Positions 25,681-34,528 of a stretch of DNA of 64,000 bases are shown here, in pieces. The stretch is from contig NZ_CP100604.1 in assembly GCF_031202265.1 (NCBI RefSeq), forward strand, positions 2,896,501 through 2,960,500. The letters run 5' to 3'. A model generated the notes under the pieces. It was not told where the DNA came from. It saw only the letters and a list, made by a program, of their open reading frames with translations, and searched no databases. Every line of letters starts with the position of its first letter. Position 1 is the stretch's first letter. Origin of the DNA: Bradyrhizobium sp. Ash2021. Its GTDB lineage: Bacteria > Pseudomonadota > Alphaproteobacteria > Rhizobiales > Xanthobacteraceae. The position numbers and the translations under genes were made by a program.

Positions 25681-27309
25681 TCAGGCTGCTTGATCAACGT
25701 TGCGGATGGCGGAGCGCCAATTCCATGGCAGCAGTTCGTCGAGCCTTTGGACAGGATGCTCGGCGATGCGCGCGAGAACGTCGGCGAGCCAGGCTTGCGG
25801 ATCGACGTCGTTCATCTTGGCGGTGACGATGAGGCTGTACATCACCGCGGCCCGCTCGCCGCCGCGATCCGAGCCGCAGAACAACCACGACTTCCGACCC
25901 AAAGCGATGCCGCGCACGCCACGCTCGGCCGCATTGTTTGACAGGCAGATGCGGCCGTCATCGAGGAAGCGGGTAAATGCGCTCCAGCGCTTGAGCATGT
26001 AGTCCATGGCCTTGGCGACATCGTTGCCGCGCGAGAGCTTGGCGCGTTGCGCGCGCATCCAGGCTTGCAGATCGGCCACGAGCGGCGCGCTGAGTTCCTG
26101 CCGGACGGCCTTGCGCCTTTCGGCGCTCTGACCGTTAATGGCCCGCTCGATCTCGAACAGGGCGTCGATCCGGCGGACTGTTTCCAGCGCCAGCGGCGAG
26201 ATCACTGCCGGCTTCTTGCCCTGAGCCTTGCGACGCGCGTTCTCGGCCAGATCGGCCATCACGAAGAATGGCCGCCGGGCGTGGACCCAACAGGCCGCTT
26301 CCAGGATAGGCCCAGGCGTGCGGCCAAGCTCATAGAGCTTGCCATAGCCGCCGTAGGCGTCAGCCTGGAAGATTCCACTGTAGTTGGCCAAGTGAGCCTG
26401 GGGATGCTCGCCGGCGCGATCGCGCGAGTAATAGAACACCGCCCCCGGCGGGGCCTGCCCGCCAAAAGGCTTGTCGTCGCGCACATAGACCCAGATCCGG
26501 CCGGTATCGGTCTTGCCTTTGGCCAGGACCGGGACCGTGGTGTCGTCCCCGTGCAATCGCTCGGCGCTCAGCACATAGGCCTCGAGGCGCCTGAACAACG
26601 GTGCCAGCGCCGCCGTACAGCCGCCGACCTGGTCGGCCAGGGTCGACAGACTGATCGGCACGCCCTCCTTGGCATAGCGCTCTGCTTGCCGGTTCAGCGG
26701 CTGATGTTGACCAAACTTCTCGAACAGCACCATCGCCAGCAGGCTTGGCCCCGCCCAGCCGCGGGCAAGCACATGGAACGGCGCCGGGGCCTGGCTGATC
26801 TTCTCGCAATCACGGCAAGTAAACTTCTCGCGGACGTGCTGGATCACCTTCCAGGACTTCGGGATGACCTCCAGCGTCTCGGTGATGTCCTCGCCGAGCC
26901 TGGACAGCTGCGCGCCGCCACAGCAGGCACACGCCACAGGTCCCGGTACGATCACCCGCTCGCGAGGCAGATGCTCCGGGAACGGCTGACGTGACGGCCG
27001 CTTGCGGGTGAACGACGCCACCTTCGTGGTTTTGGCCGCGGCCATTTCGGCTGCGAGTTCGTCCTCCGTCGCCGAACTCTCCAGCTCCTCCAGCGTCAGT
27101 TCGAGCTGATCCAATAGCCGCGCGGTACGCTCCGAGCGCGGGCCATAGCGGTCGCGGTTGAGTTTCTCGATCTGCAGCTTCAGATGGGCGATCAATGCCT
27201 GGTCGTCGGATTGCCGAGCGCGGGCGGCCGCCGCCTCCGCGCGAGCAACGATCAATGCCGCTTTCAGCGTTTCGATGTCGTCTGGCAGCGATTCAAGGCC
27301 GTCACCCAT
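25681..27309 (-). CDS. tnpC: IS66 transposase TnpC
   Basis: Start at 27309 gives 542 residues; the longer frame to 27558 overlaps tnpB and is rejected. An N-terminal coiled coil (LIAHLKLQIEKLNRDRYGPR) precedes the zinc-finger domain (CACCGG and CRDCEKISQ) and the DDE transposase core (ERLHGDDTTVPVLAKGKTDT, FQADAYGGYGKLYE, CWVHARRPF), ending with the IS66 C-terminal domain (RGVRGIALGRKSWLFCGSDR). Length fits the family. It lies 71 bp downstream of tnpB on the same strand and appears intact. Confidence 0.95.
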   Translation of the reverse strand: MGDGLESLPDDIETLKAALIVARAEAAAARARQSDDQALIAHLKLQIEKLNRDRYGPRSERTARLLDQLELTLEELESSATEDELAAEMAAAKTTKVASFTRKRPSRQPFPEHLPRERVIVPGPVACACCGGAQLSRLGEDITETLEVIPKSWKVIQHVREKFTCRDCEKISQAPAPFHVLARGWAGPSLLAMVLFEKFGQHQPLNRQAERYAKEGVPISLSTLADQVGGCTAALAPLFRRLEAYVLSAERLHGDDTTVPVLAKGKTDTGRIWVYVRDDKPFGGQAPPGAVFYYSRDRAGEHPQAHLANYSGIFQADAYGGYGKLYELGRTPGPILEAACWVHARRPFFVMADLAENARRKAQGKKPAVISPLALETVRRIDALFEIERAINGQSAERRKAVRQELSAPLVADLQAWMRAQRAKLSRGNDVAKAMDYMLKRWSAFTRFLDDGRICLSNNAAERGVRGIALGRKSWLFCGSDRGGERAAVMYSLIVTAKMNDVDPQAWLADVLARIAEHPVQRLDELLPWNWRSAIRNVDQAA

Positions 27310-27380
27310 GGCCCTGATGGAATCACAAAAGGGGCGATTTGAGGCGTCTTTTCTTCCGCACCTCAGAACATTTTTTAAGC

Positions 27381-27728
27381 CTATCCTGCGCTCTGTGGCC
27401 GCCACGTGTGCTGCGGGTTGCGCCAGTCGATCGCCTCCAGCAGATAACTCATCTGCGCCGCGGTCAGCCCCACCACACCGCCCACCGTCACCGGCCAGAC
27501 AAAACGGCCACGGTCCAACCGCTTGGCGTAGAGCGACAATCCAATTCCATCGTGCCACAAGGCCTTGATCAGCGAACCGCCGCGTCCGCGGAACACGAAG
27601 ACATCTCCGGCGAACGGATCACGACCAAGGTTTTCCTGCACCAATAATGACAAACCCTGCATGCCCTTGCGCATGTCAGTGTAGCCGGTCGCAATCCAGA
27701 TGCGTGCGCTCGAAGAGATCGGGATCAT
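27381..27728 (-). CDS. tnpB: IS66 accessory protein TnpB (Orf2)
   Basis: A 115-residue protein with the TnpB signature: RIWIATGYTDMRKGMQGLSL, FVFRGRGGSLIKALWHDGIG and LDRGRFVWPV. IS66 elements need it for transposition together with TnpA and TnpC, though its biochemical role is not settled. Its start overlaps the tnpA stop by 4 bp (ATGA), the normal coupled arrangement. It appears intact. Confidence 0.95.
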   Translation of the reverse strand: MIPISSSARIWIATGYTDMRKGMQGLSLLVQENLGRDPFAGDVFVFRGRGGSLIKALWHDGIGLSLYAKRLDRGRFVWPVTVGGVVGLTAAQMSYLLEAIDWRNPQHTWRPQSAG

Positions 27729-28088
27729 CGACGCTCCAAAACCTGCAGCACCCGCGCCAGGGCGGCCGCATCGACGCCGGCATCGACAATCACCCGACGA
27801 TCCCTGCCAACGACGATCACCATCTGCCCGCTCGTCGGCGTGGCAGCAACCGCCGGATCGACCTCAGCGGCAAGGACGACCCGCGCAAAGCCGGATTGCT
27901 CGCTTTGAGGGCTGATCGGCTCGGGACCGAACGAGCGCCGCCATGTCATCAGCAACGAACGCGATATGCCATGGCGTCTCGCCGTCGACGATATCGCGCG
28001 CGGCGCTTGAAAGCTCTCGGTGACGATCCGCAGCTTCTCGTCATCCGACCAGCGCCGCCGGCGACCAGTCTCGACCACCTCAAGCCGT

Positions 28089-29505
28089 GAGCTATCGCCA
28101 ATTTTTGGTGACGGCCGGGCCGGTCAGGCGGCGGCGGTTATGGGCTGACGGTCAGCGGGTTTAGCGATGACCTCGATCCCGTTGTTGAATGTCACACCGA
28201 GAACGAGTTTTGGCAACTGGTTGTGGCCATCGAGACGACGCCAGCTTTTCTGCGCGGCCTCGAGCAGCTTGAAGACCATCGCGAGCGCCGTCCTGTTGGA
28301 CAGGCATCCCTTCGATCGGATCGTGCGGTGGCGCACGGTAGCGAAGGTGCTTTCAATGGGATTGGTCGTTCGCAGGTGTTTCCAGTGCTCGGCCGGGAAG
28401 TCGTAGAACGCCAGTAGCGTGTCCCGATCCTTGCCCAGGCAGTCGGCCGCCTTCTCGTATTTGGGCGTGTAGCTCGCGATGAAGGCGTCGAACGCCAGCT
28501 CGGCGGCGGCCTTGGTTTCGGCCATCCAGATCTCCTGCAACGCGCGTTTGGCCTTCGGCTGCTGGCTCTTCGGCAACTTGGCGAGTACGTTCGCGGTCTT
28601 GTGCACCCAGCAGCGCTGCTCGCGCGTTTTCGGCCAGACCTCACCGGCGGCCTTCCAGAACCCGAGCGCGCCATCGGCGATGGTAAGCCGCGGCGGCACG
28701 TCGAGCCCGCGCCGCTTCAGATCGAGCAGCAGATCGCGCCAGTCCTGCGCGCTCTCGCGGGCGCCATCGGTGAAGCCGACCAGTTCCTTGCGGCCTTCCG
28801 GCGTCGCGCCGATCAGCACCAGGATGCACTGCTTTTCGTCTTCGAGGCGTGCCTGGAGATGGATGCCATCGGCCCAGATGTAGACGTAACGTTTCGCCGA
28901 CAGATCGCGCCTCTGCCACGCGGTGTGTTCGTCAAGCCAGCCGTCCTTCAGGCGGCCGATGGCGGATGCCGACAATCCGGCAGCATCCTTGCCGAGCAGT
29001 GCTGCCAGCGCCTCGGAGAAGTCGCCGGTCGAGATACCCTTCAGGTAAAGGATCGGCAGCAGCGTCTCGATCGATTTAGAGCGGCGCATATAGGGCGGCA
29101 GGATCGAGGGCGAGAACCGGATGCGGTCGGGGTCGGTAGCGTCCGCCTCGCGATCGCGCACACGCGGCTGGCGGACGGCGACCGGACCGATACCGGTCAT
29201 CACCTCGCGCTCCGGCAGGTGACCGTGGCGCACGACCCGCTGGTGGCCGTCTGCGGTCTTCAAATCGGCATGCTTGCCGAGAAAGTCCGCGACCTCGGCC
29301 TCGACCGCCTGGGCCAACAGAACACGTGCCCCAGTACGCAAGATTTCCGTGAGTTGATCGTCGACGTTTGCTGGCTGAATCAGCTTGATGATGTTATCGT
29401 TGGACACGGCATATCGCTCCTTCGGTGGAGAAGTGGAGGCGTCAAGCACCCCCACGATATGCCGCCTTTCCGATTCCCGCCGTCACCAACTTTCAGCGAT
29501 AGCTC
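28089..29505 (-). mobile_element. IS256-family element, copy 1, nested in IS66
   Basis: 1417 bp with terminal inverted repeats GAGCTATCGCCAATTTTTGG and GAGCTATCGCTGAAAGTTGG. The 9-bp target duplication TCAAGCCGT lies at 28080-28088 and 29506-29514. Same length as copy 2 at 34529, in the opposite orientation. Confidence 0.95.
28124..29407 (-). CDS. IS256-family (mutator) transposase, copy 1
   Basis: From a GTG at 29407, 9 bp after AAGGAG, the protein has 427 residues. The mutator-type DDE core is visible: YIWADGIHLQARLEDEKQCI, LTIADGALGFWKAAGEVWPK, the CWVHKTANVL motif and TTNPIESTFATVRHRT with the catalytic Glu. Roughly 85% of residues match the copy at 34627 by eye, so they are distinct insertions or diverged isoforms. 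An in-frame ATG at 29455 would also be possible. It appears functional. Confidence 0.94.
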   Translation of the reverse strand: MSNDNIIKLIQPANVDDQLTEILRTGARVLLAQAVEAEVADFLGKHADLKTADGHQRVVRHGHLPEREVMTGIGPVAVRQPRVRDREADATDPDRIRFSPSILPPYMRRSKSIETLLPILYLKGISTGDFSEALAALLGKDAAGLSASAIGRLKDGWLDEHTAWQRRDLSAKRYVYIWADGIHLQARLEDEKQCILVLIGATPEGRKELVGFTDGARESAQDWRDLLLDLKRRGLDVPPRLTIADGALGFWKAAGEVWPKTREQRCWVHKTANVLAKLPKSQQPKAKRALQEIWMAETKAAAELAFDAFIASYTPKYEKAADCLGKDRDTLLAFYDFPAEHWKHLRTTNPIESTFATVRHRTIRSKGCLSNRTALAMVFKLLEAAQKSWRRLDGHNQLPKLVLGVTFNNGIEVIAKPADRQPITAAA

Positions 29506-29919
29506 TCAAGCCGTTCAAGCTGAGTACTGCGCTTATGGCTGTCCATAAGGACTGTTACGCACCAATTGGACTAATCCAACAAGGCGGCCCTCGCCGGAGG
29601 GAGACAGAGTAACGACCCCCGGCTTTGTTGATGAACTGGGCTCAAGAGACACGAGACTCAAGTGAGTGAGTATTCGTCTTCCGATACTGCCCTCAGGGCG
29701 ATGCGAACAGGATTACGTAAGATCGCTCAAAATTTCCTGAGCACCTTCTGGGGAGGATCGGTCAGGCAATATCGGCCCGAAGCTCACTATATGCGAGGCC
29801 CACGGGCCGAAACGGCGCGAGAAGCAAGGACGAAAAGAGCCGGTCGCGGAAATCTGGACAGAACGATAAGTGGAATTTCTGCCTGACAGCGGCGATAATT
29901 GCCGTGAACAGGAGAGACC

Positions 29920-30228
29920 ATGAGCAGACGACCCCGGCGGAACCACTCACCGGCCTTCAAGGCGAAGGTGGCTCTGGCCGCCATCAAGGGCGATCGGACG
30001 ATAGCCCAGCTGGCGGAGCATTTCGACGTTCACCCCAATCAGATTACGGCCTGGAAATCACAGCTTGAGGGCGGCGCCTCTGATATTTTCGGATCGGGGG
30101 GCGGGACGCCGGCCACGCCCGCGGTCGATGTGAAGTCGCTGCATGCCAAGATCGGGGAGCTGACGCTGGAGAACGATTTTTTAGAAGGCGCGCTCACCAA
30201 GGCGGGATTGCTGAGCGCAAAGCGATGA
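29920..30228 (+). CDS. IS3-family OrfA (HTH protein)
   Basis: A 102-residue protein with the IS3 OrfA plan: HSPAFKAKVALAAIKGDRTI, an HTH (AQLAEHFDVHPNQITAWKSQ) and a C-terminal leucine-zipper-like helix (LHAKIGELTLENDFLEGAL). It overlaps orfB by 4 bp. Many IS3 elements make a fused OrfAB transposase by -1 frameshifting in this overlap; I did not identify a clear slippery heptamer. Start at 29920 has GGAGAG upstream. Confidence 0.93.
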   Translation: MSRRPRRNHSPAFKAKVALAAIKGDRTIAQLAEHFDVHPNQITAWKSQLEGGASDIFGSGGGTPATPAVDVKSLHAKIGELTLENDFLEGALTKAGLLSAKR

Positions 30229-31052
30229 TCGACCGTAAGCACGATCTGTCGATCACCAAGCAGGCAGAGATTTTGAAGGTCAGTCGCGGCAGCGTGTACT
30301 ATCTGCCGCGTCCAGTCTCTTCAGCCGACCTCGAGATCATGCAGCGTCTCGATCGGCTGCACCTGGAGTATCCCTTCGCCGGTTCGCGTATGTTGCGAGG
30401 CCTGCTGGCTTTGCAGGGGTGCAAGATCGGCCGCCGGCATGTGAAGACGCTCATGCGGCGGATGGGGATAGAGGCGCTCTATCGCCGTCCGCGCACCACC
30501 AAGCCCGAGCCCGGCCACAAGATCTATCCGTATCTGCTGCGCGGCATCGAGATCCGGCGGCCGAACCAGGTCTGGGCCATGGACATCACGTACATTCCGA
30601 TGGCGCACGGCTTCGTCTATCTCGCCGTGGTGCTGGACTGGGCGACACGTCGTGTTCTGTCGTGGCGGCTGTCGATCACGATGGAGGCGGCCTTCTGCGT
30701 CGAGACCCTGGAAGATGCCTTGGCTCGCCACGGCAAGCCGGACATCTTCAACACCGATCAGGGCTCTCAGTTCACCGGCGCGGCGTTCACCGGCCTGCTC
30801 GCCAGCAATGGCATCGCCATCAGCATGGATGGCAAAGGGGCCTGGCGGGACAATGTGTTCGTCGAACGGCTGTGGCGCAGCGTCAAATACGAGGAGGTCT
30901 ATCTGCGAGCCTACGAAACCGTCGGCGAGGCGCGACATTCGATCGGCCGGTATCTCGACTTTTACAACGGCCGACGTCCTCATTCGAGTCTTGACGACAT
31001 GACCCCGGATCAAGCCTACTTCGATCTTCCGCCGCTCCGCGCGGCGGCCTAA
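30225..31052 (+). CDS. IS3-family OrfB transposase
   Basis: A 275-residue protein with the HTH_21 region ([20 protein letters not shown]) and the rve DDE core: [38 protein letters not shown] and the Glu in [20 protein letters not shown]. The C-terminus [16 protein letters not shown] is typical. It appears intact. Start overlaps orfA by 4 bp. Confidence 0.95.
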   Translation: MIDRKHDLSITKQAEILKVSRGSVYYLPRPVSSADLEIMQRLDRLHLEYPFAGSRMLRGLLALQGCKIGRRHVKTLMRRMGIEALYRRPRTTKPEPGHKIYPYLLRGIEIRRPNQVWAMDITYIPMAHGFVYLAVVLDWATRRVLSWRLSITMEAAFCVETLEDALARHGKPDIFNTDQGSQFTGAAFTGLLASNGIAISMDGKGAWRDNVFVERLWRSVKYEEVYLRAYETVGEARHSIGRYLDFYNGRRPHSSLDDMTPDQAYFDLPPLRAAA

Positions 31053-31287
31053 CCTCGGCAGAGGCTCCACTTATCGACGCGGAATTTTTGTTCAGACAAC
31101 CGGGGCCAGCTCAAAATGAAAAGCGAAAGGGTTCTTCCGGAGATCAACAAACCTTTAGCGATAGGTGGAATTCATAAACAATCCCTGCAGTAGCCGCGCG
31201 GCCGTCGCACGTCGATAATCCGAGAGATGACCAGGAGACCGCGCTGCGATCTGCGATATCGCCATCGGGAGAATCCATCCCGCCCCA

Positions 31288-31773
31288 CTATGCGCGCTTC
31301 GCGTCGCGTCGCGCTTGACCAGCGGCGCCTGTGAACTGTCCAAGGCGCGCTGCCGTACCTGCGCCGAGTTGCAGGAGAACGCCAAGCATCCATGAGAAAG
31401 CGATGGCAACATTCCAGGTGACGGGCGGAATCTCGTCAAGCACGATCATGGAAACCGACATGAGCGCTGCTAGAGCGGCAATTAATGTGCCGGTGGCGCT
31501 GACCAGCGCGATGAGATTCGTCCTCGGTCTGGAATCGCCATCGGAAAAAACGCGGCGTGATACGCCGGAAGGCAGCGAGGGAAGGTTGGTTCCCAAATAG
31601 AAGCCGACGGAGCCGTACAGGATCACTAAGAAGAGAACTCCAACGGAATTGATCTCTTCGATATCTATTTTAGCCATGAGCGCTGCAACATAGAGTCCGC
31701 TCAGCGCACCCATAATGGCGAGACCAGTCCTCTCTGCGACTTGAGCAAATCCATTTGCGTTGGAACGGTTCAT
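31288..31773 (-). CDS. Hypothetical membrane protein, 161 residues
   Basis: Start at 31773 follows GAAGGTATC; the upstream ATG at 31812 lacks a ribosome site. Four hydrophobic segments are visible: TGLAIMGALSGLYVAALMA, SVGVLFLVILYGSVGFYLG, NLIALVSATGTLIAALAALM and AFSWMLGVLLQLGAGTA. The loop between spans 2 and 3 is polar (RRVFSDGDSRPRTN). No family recognised. It stands alone between the IS3 element and a small plus-strand gene. Confidence 0.65.
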   Translation of the reverse strand: MNRSNANGFAQVAERTGLAIMGALSGLYVAALMAKIDIEEINSVGVLFLVILYGSVGFYLGTNLPSLPSGVSRRVFSDGDSRPRTNLIALVSATGTLIAALAALMSVSMIVLDEIPPVTWNVAIAFSWMLGVLLQLGAGTAARLGQFTGAAGQARRDAKRA

Positions 31774-32090
31774 TGTTGAGATACCTTCTCTATTCGCGAT
31801 GATCTGATTCATAGATTGGTAGACTGGATCGGCGAGCGACTTATTCCGGCGAATGTCGATAAAGTAATGGTGCGGACAATCAACCCCTTTGCTGGATCAG
31901 AATTCATCGATCACATTGTTGATCTTAGGCTAAGGTCGCCTTGCAGCGGTGCGACGCTCTCGCGAGAGCGTCAGCCGGAATCGTGGTTCGTCATGAAGCA
32001 ATCGAAGCCGTGAGAATAACGTCCCTCGCATGAGGGTCTTGCTTTGAGAGAGGACTTCACAGGTCAAGGCAGCCGGAGATCTGCAGAGCG

Positions 32091-32282
32091 ATGAACAAAG
32101 AAACACAATACTCATCTGACAGGCTTGCTTGGGACAGCCTTGCAACAGACGCTTTGGAGCTTGCCCGCCAGATGCCCCATGGTCCGGAACGCAACGAGGC
32201 ACTCAAATTGGCAGGCCAGCTTCGGTCCACTGCCGACGCGCGGGGATTAGTGGTTCCGAAACGGGGTAGGCCGCGAAAGTAA
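32091..32282 (+). CDS. Small basic-tailed protein, 63 residues
   Basis: MNKETQYSSDRLAWDSLATD begins the protein; the middle is a helix rich in Ala/Leu (ALELARQMPHGPERNEALKL) and the C-terminus is VVPKRGRPRK, an AT-hook-like RGRP motif. Possibly a small DNA-associated protein (inference). GGAGAT lies 13 bp upstream. Similar short proteins occur in Bradyrhizobium, as far as I recall, without known function. Confidence 0.65.
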   Translation: MNKETQYSSDRLAWDSLATDALELARQMPHGPERNEALKLAGQLRSTADARGLVVPKRGRPRK

Positions 32283-32608
32283 ACGCCACGGCGGTTGCCT
32301 CGGATCCATTGCACGGCGGCGCTACGCCGTGGCCCCGCGCTTACACGAGATGAGATGGTTGTTTTGATTCGAGCCAGCTTCGCTATCGGCAACCAAATTG
32401 TGTGTGGGGCAGCCACGAATGCGCCTCCCGTCACGAGCATCGAGTGTTGCGAGTGATTGCGTCCAGTCGAATGGACTGCTCAAGCGCAACTGGGCGAAAA
32501 TGCGCATGCTGCAGATCCTGCGGTACGGCTTGGCCTCCCAACCTGGACTTAAGACTGCCTTAAGGCGCCACCCGCAAATCGGAGCTCCCTGCTGACCGGG
32601 AGTGTCCT
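32283..32608. other. Promoter region of the ECF sigma gene
   Basis: About 325 bp without a supported gene. The only clear signal is the tandem CTTAAG box at 32548 and the GGGAG ribosome site of the sigma gene. Confidence 0.5.
32548..32564 (+). promoter_or_regulatory. Tandem CTTAAG box (11-bp period), site 3
   Basis: CTTAAG at 32548-32553 and 32559-32564; the box ends 44 bp before the sigma factor ATG at 32609. Confidence 0.72.
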
Positions 32609-33241
32609 ATGAAATACGAGCGAGGCTGGCACATCGAATCTACGGCGACGTCGGCATTGGACCAGTGGGAACTGCTGGTGCAAAGCGGACGGCAGAGTGC
32701 GGACGATACCCTTGCCGAATTTAAGCAGAATATCGTTCCTCACCTCGGCGCTGCCCACAAGCTCGCGCGTCTTCTAAGCAGAGATGCTGACGCGGCCCAG
32801 GATATCGTACAGGAGGCATTCCTTCGAGCCCATCGAAGCTTTGCTGGATATCGCGGCGAGAATGCGCGCGCCTGGATCCTCAAGATTGTGCGTAATTGCT
32901 GTTTCAGCTGGCTGATGAGCCGAAGACGAAAGTCGCGGTTGGAGGTCGATTCCCACGACGCCGGGTACACCGAAGATCTCATCCTTAATATATCCTCTGA
33001 TGAATGCACTCCGGAAGCGATGCTGGTGCGGGAAGCAGAAAGACAGACCGTCCATTTCGTCCTTGATACGATGCCTCTTCCTTTGCGCGAAATATTGGTG
33101 TTGCGCGAATTCGACGAGCTTTCCTATCGTCAAATTTCGGAGATCACGGCCTTGCCGATTGGCACCGTCATGTCGCGTCTGGCACGCGCGCGAAGGGTAT
33201 TCGAGGACGTCTGGCAGCGCGAGAAAAATAAGAGTTGTTAA
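32609..33241 (+). CDS. ECF-type RNA polymerase sigma factor
   Basis: A 210-residue sigma-70 factor. Region 2 is clear (DAAQDIVQEAFLRAHRSFAG and ARAWILKIVRNCCFSWLMSR), and region 4 shows LPLREILVLREFDELSYRQI and LPIGTVMSRLARARRVFEDV. The N-terminal 35 residues extend beyond the core. Start has GGGAG six bases upstream. An anti-sigma gene would normally follow; here doxX follows, and the only anti-sigma candidate is an NrsF-like fragment at 38887. It may therefore be unrestrained, or controlled mainly by the CTTAAG box. Confidence 0.93.
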   Translation: MKYERGWHIESTATSALDQWELLVQSGRQSADDTLAEFKQNIVPHLGAAHKLARLLSRDADAAQDIVQEAFLRAHRSFAGYRGENARAWILKIVRNCCFSWLMSRRRKSRLEVDSHDAGYTEDLILNISSDECTPEAMLVREAERQTVHFVLDTMPLPLREILVLREFDELSYRQISEITALPIGTVMSRLARARRVFEDVWQREKNKSC

Positions 33242-33350
33242 ACCGGCGCCGCAACCTCTGCCAGCATTCAAATTTCGACGCCAGTAGGGAATCGGATGAT
33301 CCACGTCGGCAGCCACTGGCGATTGCGATGCGGCAGTGACCATTCCTGCA

Positions 33351-33367
33351 TTTAAGTCTGCCTTAAG
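33351..33367 (+). promoter_or_regulatory. Tandem CTTAAG box (11-bp period), site 4
   Basis: TTTAAG at 33351-33356 and CTTAAG at 33362-33367, with the sequence TCTGC between, close to ACTGC in site 3. It lies 87 bp before the preferred doxX start at 33455. Confidence 0.65.
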
Positions 33368-33454
33368 GCGGCAATGATCGATATCCCCGCCGACGCGCTG
33401 GCAATCCCTCTGCACGGCGTCGCCAACCTAAACTCAAAAACGGGAAATTTGACT

Positions 33455-33991
33455 ATGAATGCACTTGTCGCAAGTTACGCTCGCTTGACCACTCTGCTTG
33501 AAGGGGCTTGGTATGCCATCCCGCTGCGACTGATGGTAGGCTACGGCTTCATGGAACACGGCTACGCAAAGCTCGCTCGCGGTCCCGAATCATTCGTGAA
33601 CATTCTGCATGCAATTGGGGTTCCGGAACCATCTCTCCTCGGCGGGCTTACTATTCTGGTAGAGCTCATCGGGGGCTTCGCGGTCCTCATAGGGGCATTC
33701 ATTCCACTTGCCAGCATTCCAATGGCGGCGGTCCTGCTGGTGGCCATCTTCACCGTTCATCTCCCGTACGGGTTCAGCTCGATCAAGCTGGAAGCGGTTA
33801 CTGCAGCGGGTGCCCACTTCGGGCAGCCGGGGTATGAGACCGATCTTCTGTATCTGGCAGCGCTCTGTGCCCTGGTGCTGGGAGGATCGGGACCACTGGC
33901 CATCGATCAGTTCTTGATTCGGAATCACGATCACAGTCTTGGCCGGTCATCGGGCAGTCTAGTGGAATTCGAAGACGTGGCTCCCGAATAA
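33455..33991 (+). CDS. DoxX-family membrane protein
   Basis: The start at 33455 gives 178 residues; the ATG at 33374 would leave only 6 bp after the CTTAAG box, so it is less likely. DoxX features: LRLMVGYGFMEHGYAKLARG, ILVELIGGFAVLIGAFIPLA, AVLLVAIFTVHLPYGFSSIK and the last span DLLYLAALCALVLGGSGPLA. Four membrane spans are likely. DoxX proteins often sit in ECF/NrsF regulons with heavy-metal or thiol stress genes. It follows the sigma gene by 213 bp with its own box. Confidence 0.9.
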   Translation: MNALVASYARLTTLLEGAWYAIPLRLMVGYGFMEHGYAKLARGPESFVNILHAIGVPEPSLLGGLTILVELIGGFAVLIGAFIPLASIPMAAVLLVAIFTVHLPYGFSSIKLEAVTAAGAHFGQPGYETDLLYLAALCALVLGGSGPLAIDQFLIRNHDHSLGRSSGSLVEFEDVAPE

Positions 33992-34350
33992 TCGGAGTTC
34001 TTGCCAGAGATGATGGAAGGCTGCCGATCCGGTCGGCATCCTTTCATCACAGAGACCGTCAGTAACAGCGCTGCGCGCTGGTCGACCCAACTTTAACGTC
34101 ACGACAGTGGCCGGGAACGCAAGTGGCAACGTGATTGCAAACCTGTATTCACGCGAATGTTGGGTCGTCGATACGATACTTGTCCCAGCAAGCAAGGTTC
34201 GCCGGAATAGATCAATCGCCTGCCGAGTCTCTAATTGATGCGGAATAGCAGAGCCATCTTGTAGGCTCTGTCGCTCGGCGATCGCCGGAAGCTAAGCCCG
34301 CAACCCTAAGGAGCCAAATGGTATTGGCTTTTCATAAATGGAGAACCTGT
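33992..34350. other. Intergenic region after doxX
   Basis: About 360 bp with no gene. A TGCCGA/TCGGCA hairpin at 34022-34038 followed by CCTTTC may terminate doxX transcription (weak). The rest carries no motif I recognise. Confidence 0.4.
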
Positions 34351-34528
34351 ATGACCAAGCTTAAACTGCTGTCGGCTGCACTGATCGCGACAGCCATGAT
34401 CACAACTCCCGCTATGGCTCGGAAGAACCATGTAACCTCGCGGCACCTCGTAGAGGACGCCAATGCGAGCGTCACGTCCGGCGCACGCAATAGTGACGAG
34501 CGTCACTGCCACCTAGCTCCTCGTGTTG

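Larger units (their letters stand above)
27725..29546 (-). pseudogene. tnpA: IS66 TnpA gene interrupted by IS256
   Basis: The main part ends at 27725 and encodes RRRRWSDDEKLRIVTESF, an HTH region (SSTARRHGISRSLLMTWRRS) and the C-terminal VLQVLERR. The original start is the ATG at 29546 beyond the nested IS: removing the IS256 and one 9-bp repeat joins MDSHKRSTQLERLEVVETGR in frame. The insertion at codon 13 separates the start and promoter from the rest. A downstream GTG (28078) might still allow weak translation. Confidence 0.9.
25641..29605 (-). mobile_element. IS66-family element carrying a nested IS256 element
   Basis: Ends are inverted repeats: GTAAGCATCCGGCGAAGACC at the left, GTCTCCCTCCGGCGAGGGCC read inward from the right. 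The 8-bp target duplication AGAGTAAC is present at 25633-25640 and 29606-29613. Without the nested IS256 and its duplication the element is 2539 bp, normal for IS66. It carries tnpC, tnpB and an interrupted tnpA. Confidence 0.93.
29864..31076 (+). mobile_element. IS3-family insertion sequence
   Basis: About 1.2 kb, bounded by inverted repeats CGATAAGTGGAATTTCTGCC (29864-29883) and, read inward from 31076, CGATAAGTGGAGCCTCTGCC. I see no clear target duplication. It lies 250 bp from the IS66 end. The exact outer bases are uncertain by a few positions. Confidence 0.85.

Noticed and set aside
26047..26994. 315-residue plus-strand open frame
   Set aside because: Antisense shadow of IS66 TnpC.
28601..29548. 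315-residue plus-strand open frame
   Set aside because: Antisense shadow of the IS256 transposase.
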